Source: Lachnospiraceae bacterium (GTDB taxonomy: Bacteria > Bacillota > Clostridia > Lachnospirales > Lachnospiraceae). From it: a stretch of 6,030 bases of DNA. A program made the position numbers and the translations under genes. Positions within the stretch are counted from its first letter, which is position 1. Every line of letters starts with the position of its first letter. The stretch spans positions 1 to 6,030 of the forward strand of contig JAFOCX010000046.1 of assembly GCA_017380975.1 (NCBI GenBank), in the 5' to 3' direction. Below are positions 5,751 through 6,030 of the stretch, piece after piece. Below the pieces are notes generated by a model, which worked only from the letters and a program-made list of their open reading frames with translations, searched no databases and had not been told where the DNA came from.

Positions 5751-6030
5751 AAATCTGCATCATTTGCAGAAAAACCTGCAATTCGTGAAGCAATTTGCAT
5801 AATTTGTTCTTGATAAATAATTTTTCCATAAGTGGATTTTAAAATATCTTCAAGTTCTTTATCTCTTGAACTAAATTGCTTTGAAGAGTTTTTACGCATA
5901 GCAAAATCTTCGATTTGATCCATTGGACCAGGTCTATAAAGTGCTAATAAATTAACAATATCTTCAAAACAATTTGGTTTTAAAATAGCAATAGCGTTGT
6001 TCATACCAACTGATTCAAGTTGGAAAACAC
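5747..6030 (-). CDS. dnaE: DNA polymerase III alpha subunit, internal fragment
   Basis: Ninety-four codons are open from the right edge, starting in VFQLESVGM (6028-6002) and continuing through LKPNCFEDIVNLLALYRPGP, then YGKIIYQEQIMQIASRIAGF and ending at SANDADLF. These are hallmark segments of the C-family polymerase (DnaE) region that follows the palm, and their order and spacing match the family. The N-terminal PHP and palm domains would lie to the right of the window. The C-terminal part is absent: after ADLF (5747) the frame runs on to a stop at 5501 through sequence that is antisense to the amidohydrolase gene and has no DnaE character. Codon use is strongly A/T-ending (TTA for Leu, AGA for Arg), unlike every other gene here, and suggests an AT-rich Bacilli or Mollicutes-like donor. 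DnaE identity is firm; whether this is a truncated gene or a misjoined contig is open. Confidence 0.88.

Noticed and set aside
6005..6030. Possible frameshift at the right edge of dnaE
   Set aside because: A first reading seemed to need a 2-base insertion before QLES. Reading the codons back from CAA gives GTT TTC CAA, so VFQLES is in frame and the gene simply runs off the edge.

Overview
The window looks like a low-GC Gram-positive chromosome of the Clostridia/Lachnospiraceae type. The grounds are strong AGGAGG-like ribosome binding sites before every gene, sigma-A promoters with TGn-extended -10 boxes, tight gene packing and balanced base composition (30 of 60 bases are G+C at 5521-5580). 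This placement is inference from style and protein resemblance, not from a marker gene. The last ~285 bases differ: they are very AT-rich (15 of 60 G+C at 5941-6000) and encode a piece of DnaE that resembles AT-rich Bacilli or Mollicutes-like bacteria.

Layout. Positions 1-2831 hold a minus-strand operon, transcribed right to left: a class I SAM-dependent methyltransferase (2831-2232), yaaA (2235-1474, overlapping the methyltransferase by an ATGA) and a large adenosine-deaminase-like protein (1456 to beyond the left edge, C-terminus missing). A 198-bp divergent intergenic region (2832-3029) carries two well-formed back-to-back promoters with an inverted repeat between their -35 boxes. To the right is a plus-strand pair: dgt, a dGTP triphosphohydrolase (3030-4445), and an M20-family amidohydrolase (4465-5637). 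The pair ends in a strong, probably bidirectional hairpin terminator (5645-5681). Just beyond it (5744-5700, minus) are about 14 codons that look like the tail of a convergent gene. Around 5741-5750 the sequence switches abruptly to the AT-rich dnaE fragment (6030-5747, minus), which is cut in mid-domain.

How the parts relate. dgt (dGTP to deoxyguanosine plus triphosphate) and the deaminase-like gene (purine nucleoside or nucleotide deamination, if active) both point to purine metabolism, and they flank one divergent control region. YaaA adds a link to peroxide and iron stress. The methyltransferase substrate is unknown, and the M20 enzyme probably hydrolyses N-acyl or peptide-like amides. 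No mobile element, CRISPR array, tRNA or rRNA was seen. The points most worth checking are the divergent, N-terminally extended deaminase-like protein, the symmetric promoter region and the compositional junction near 5745, which is more likely an assembly chimera than biology.
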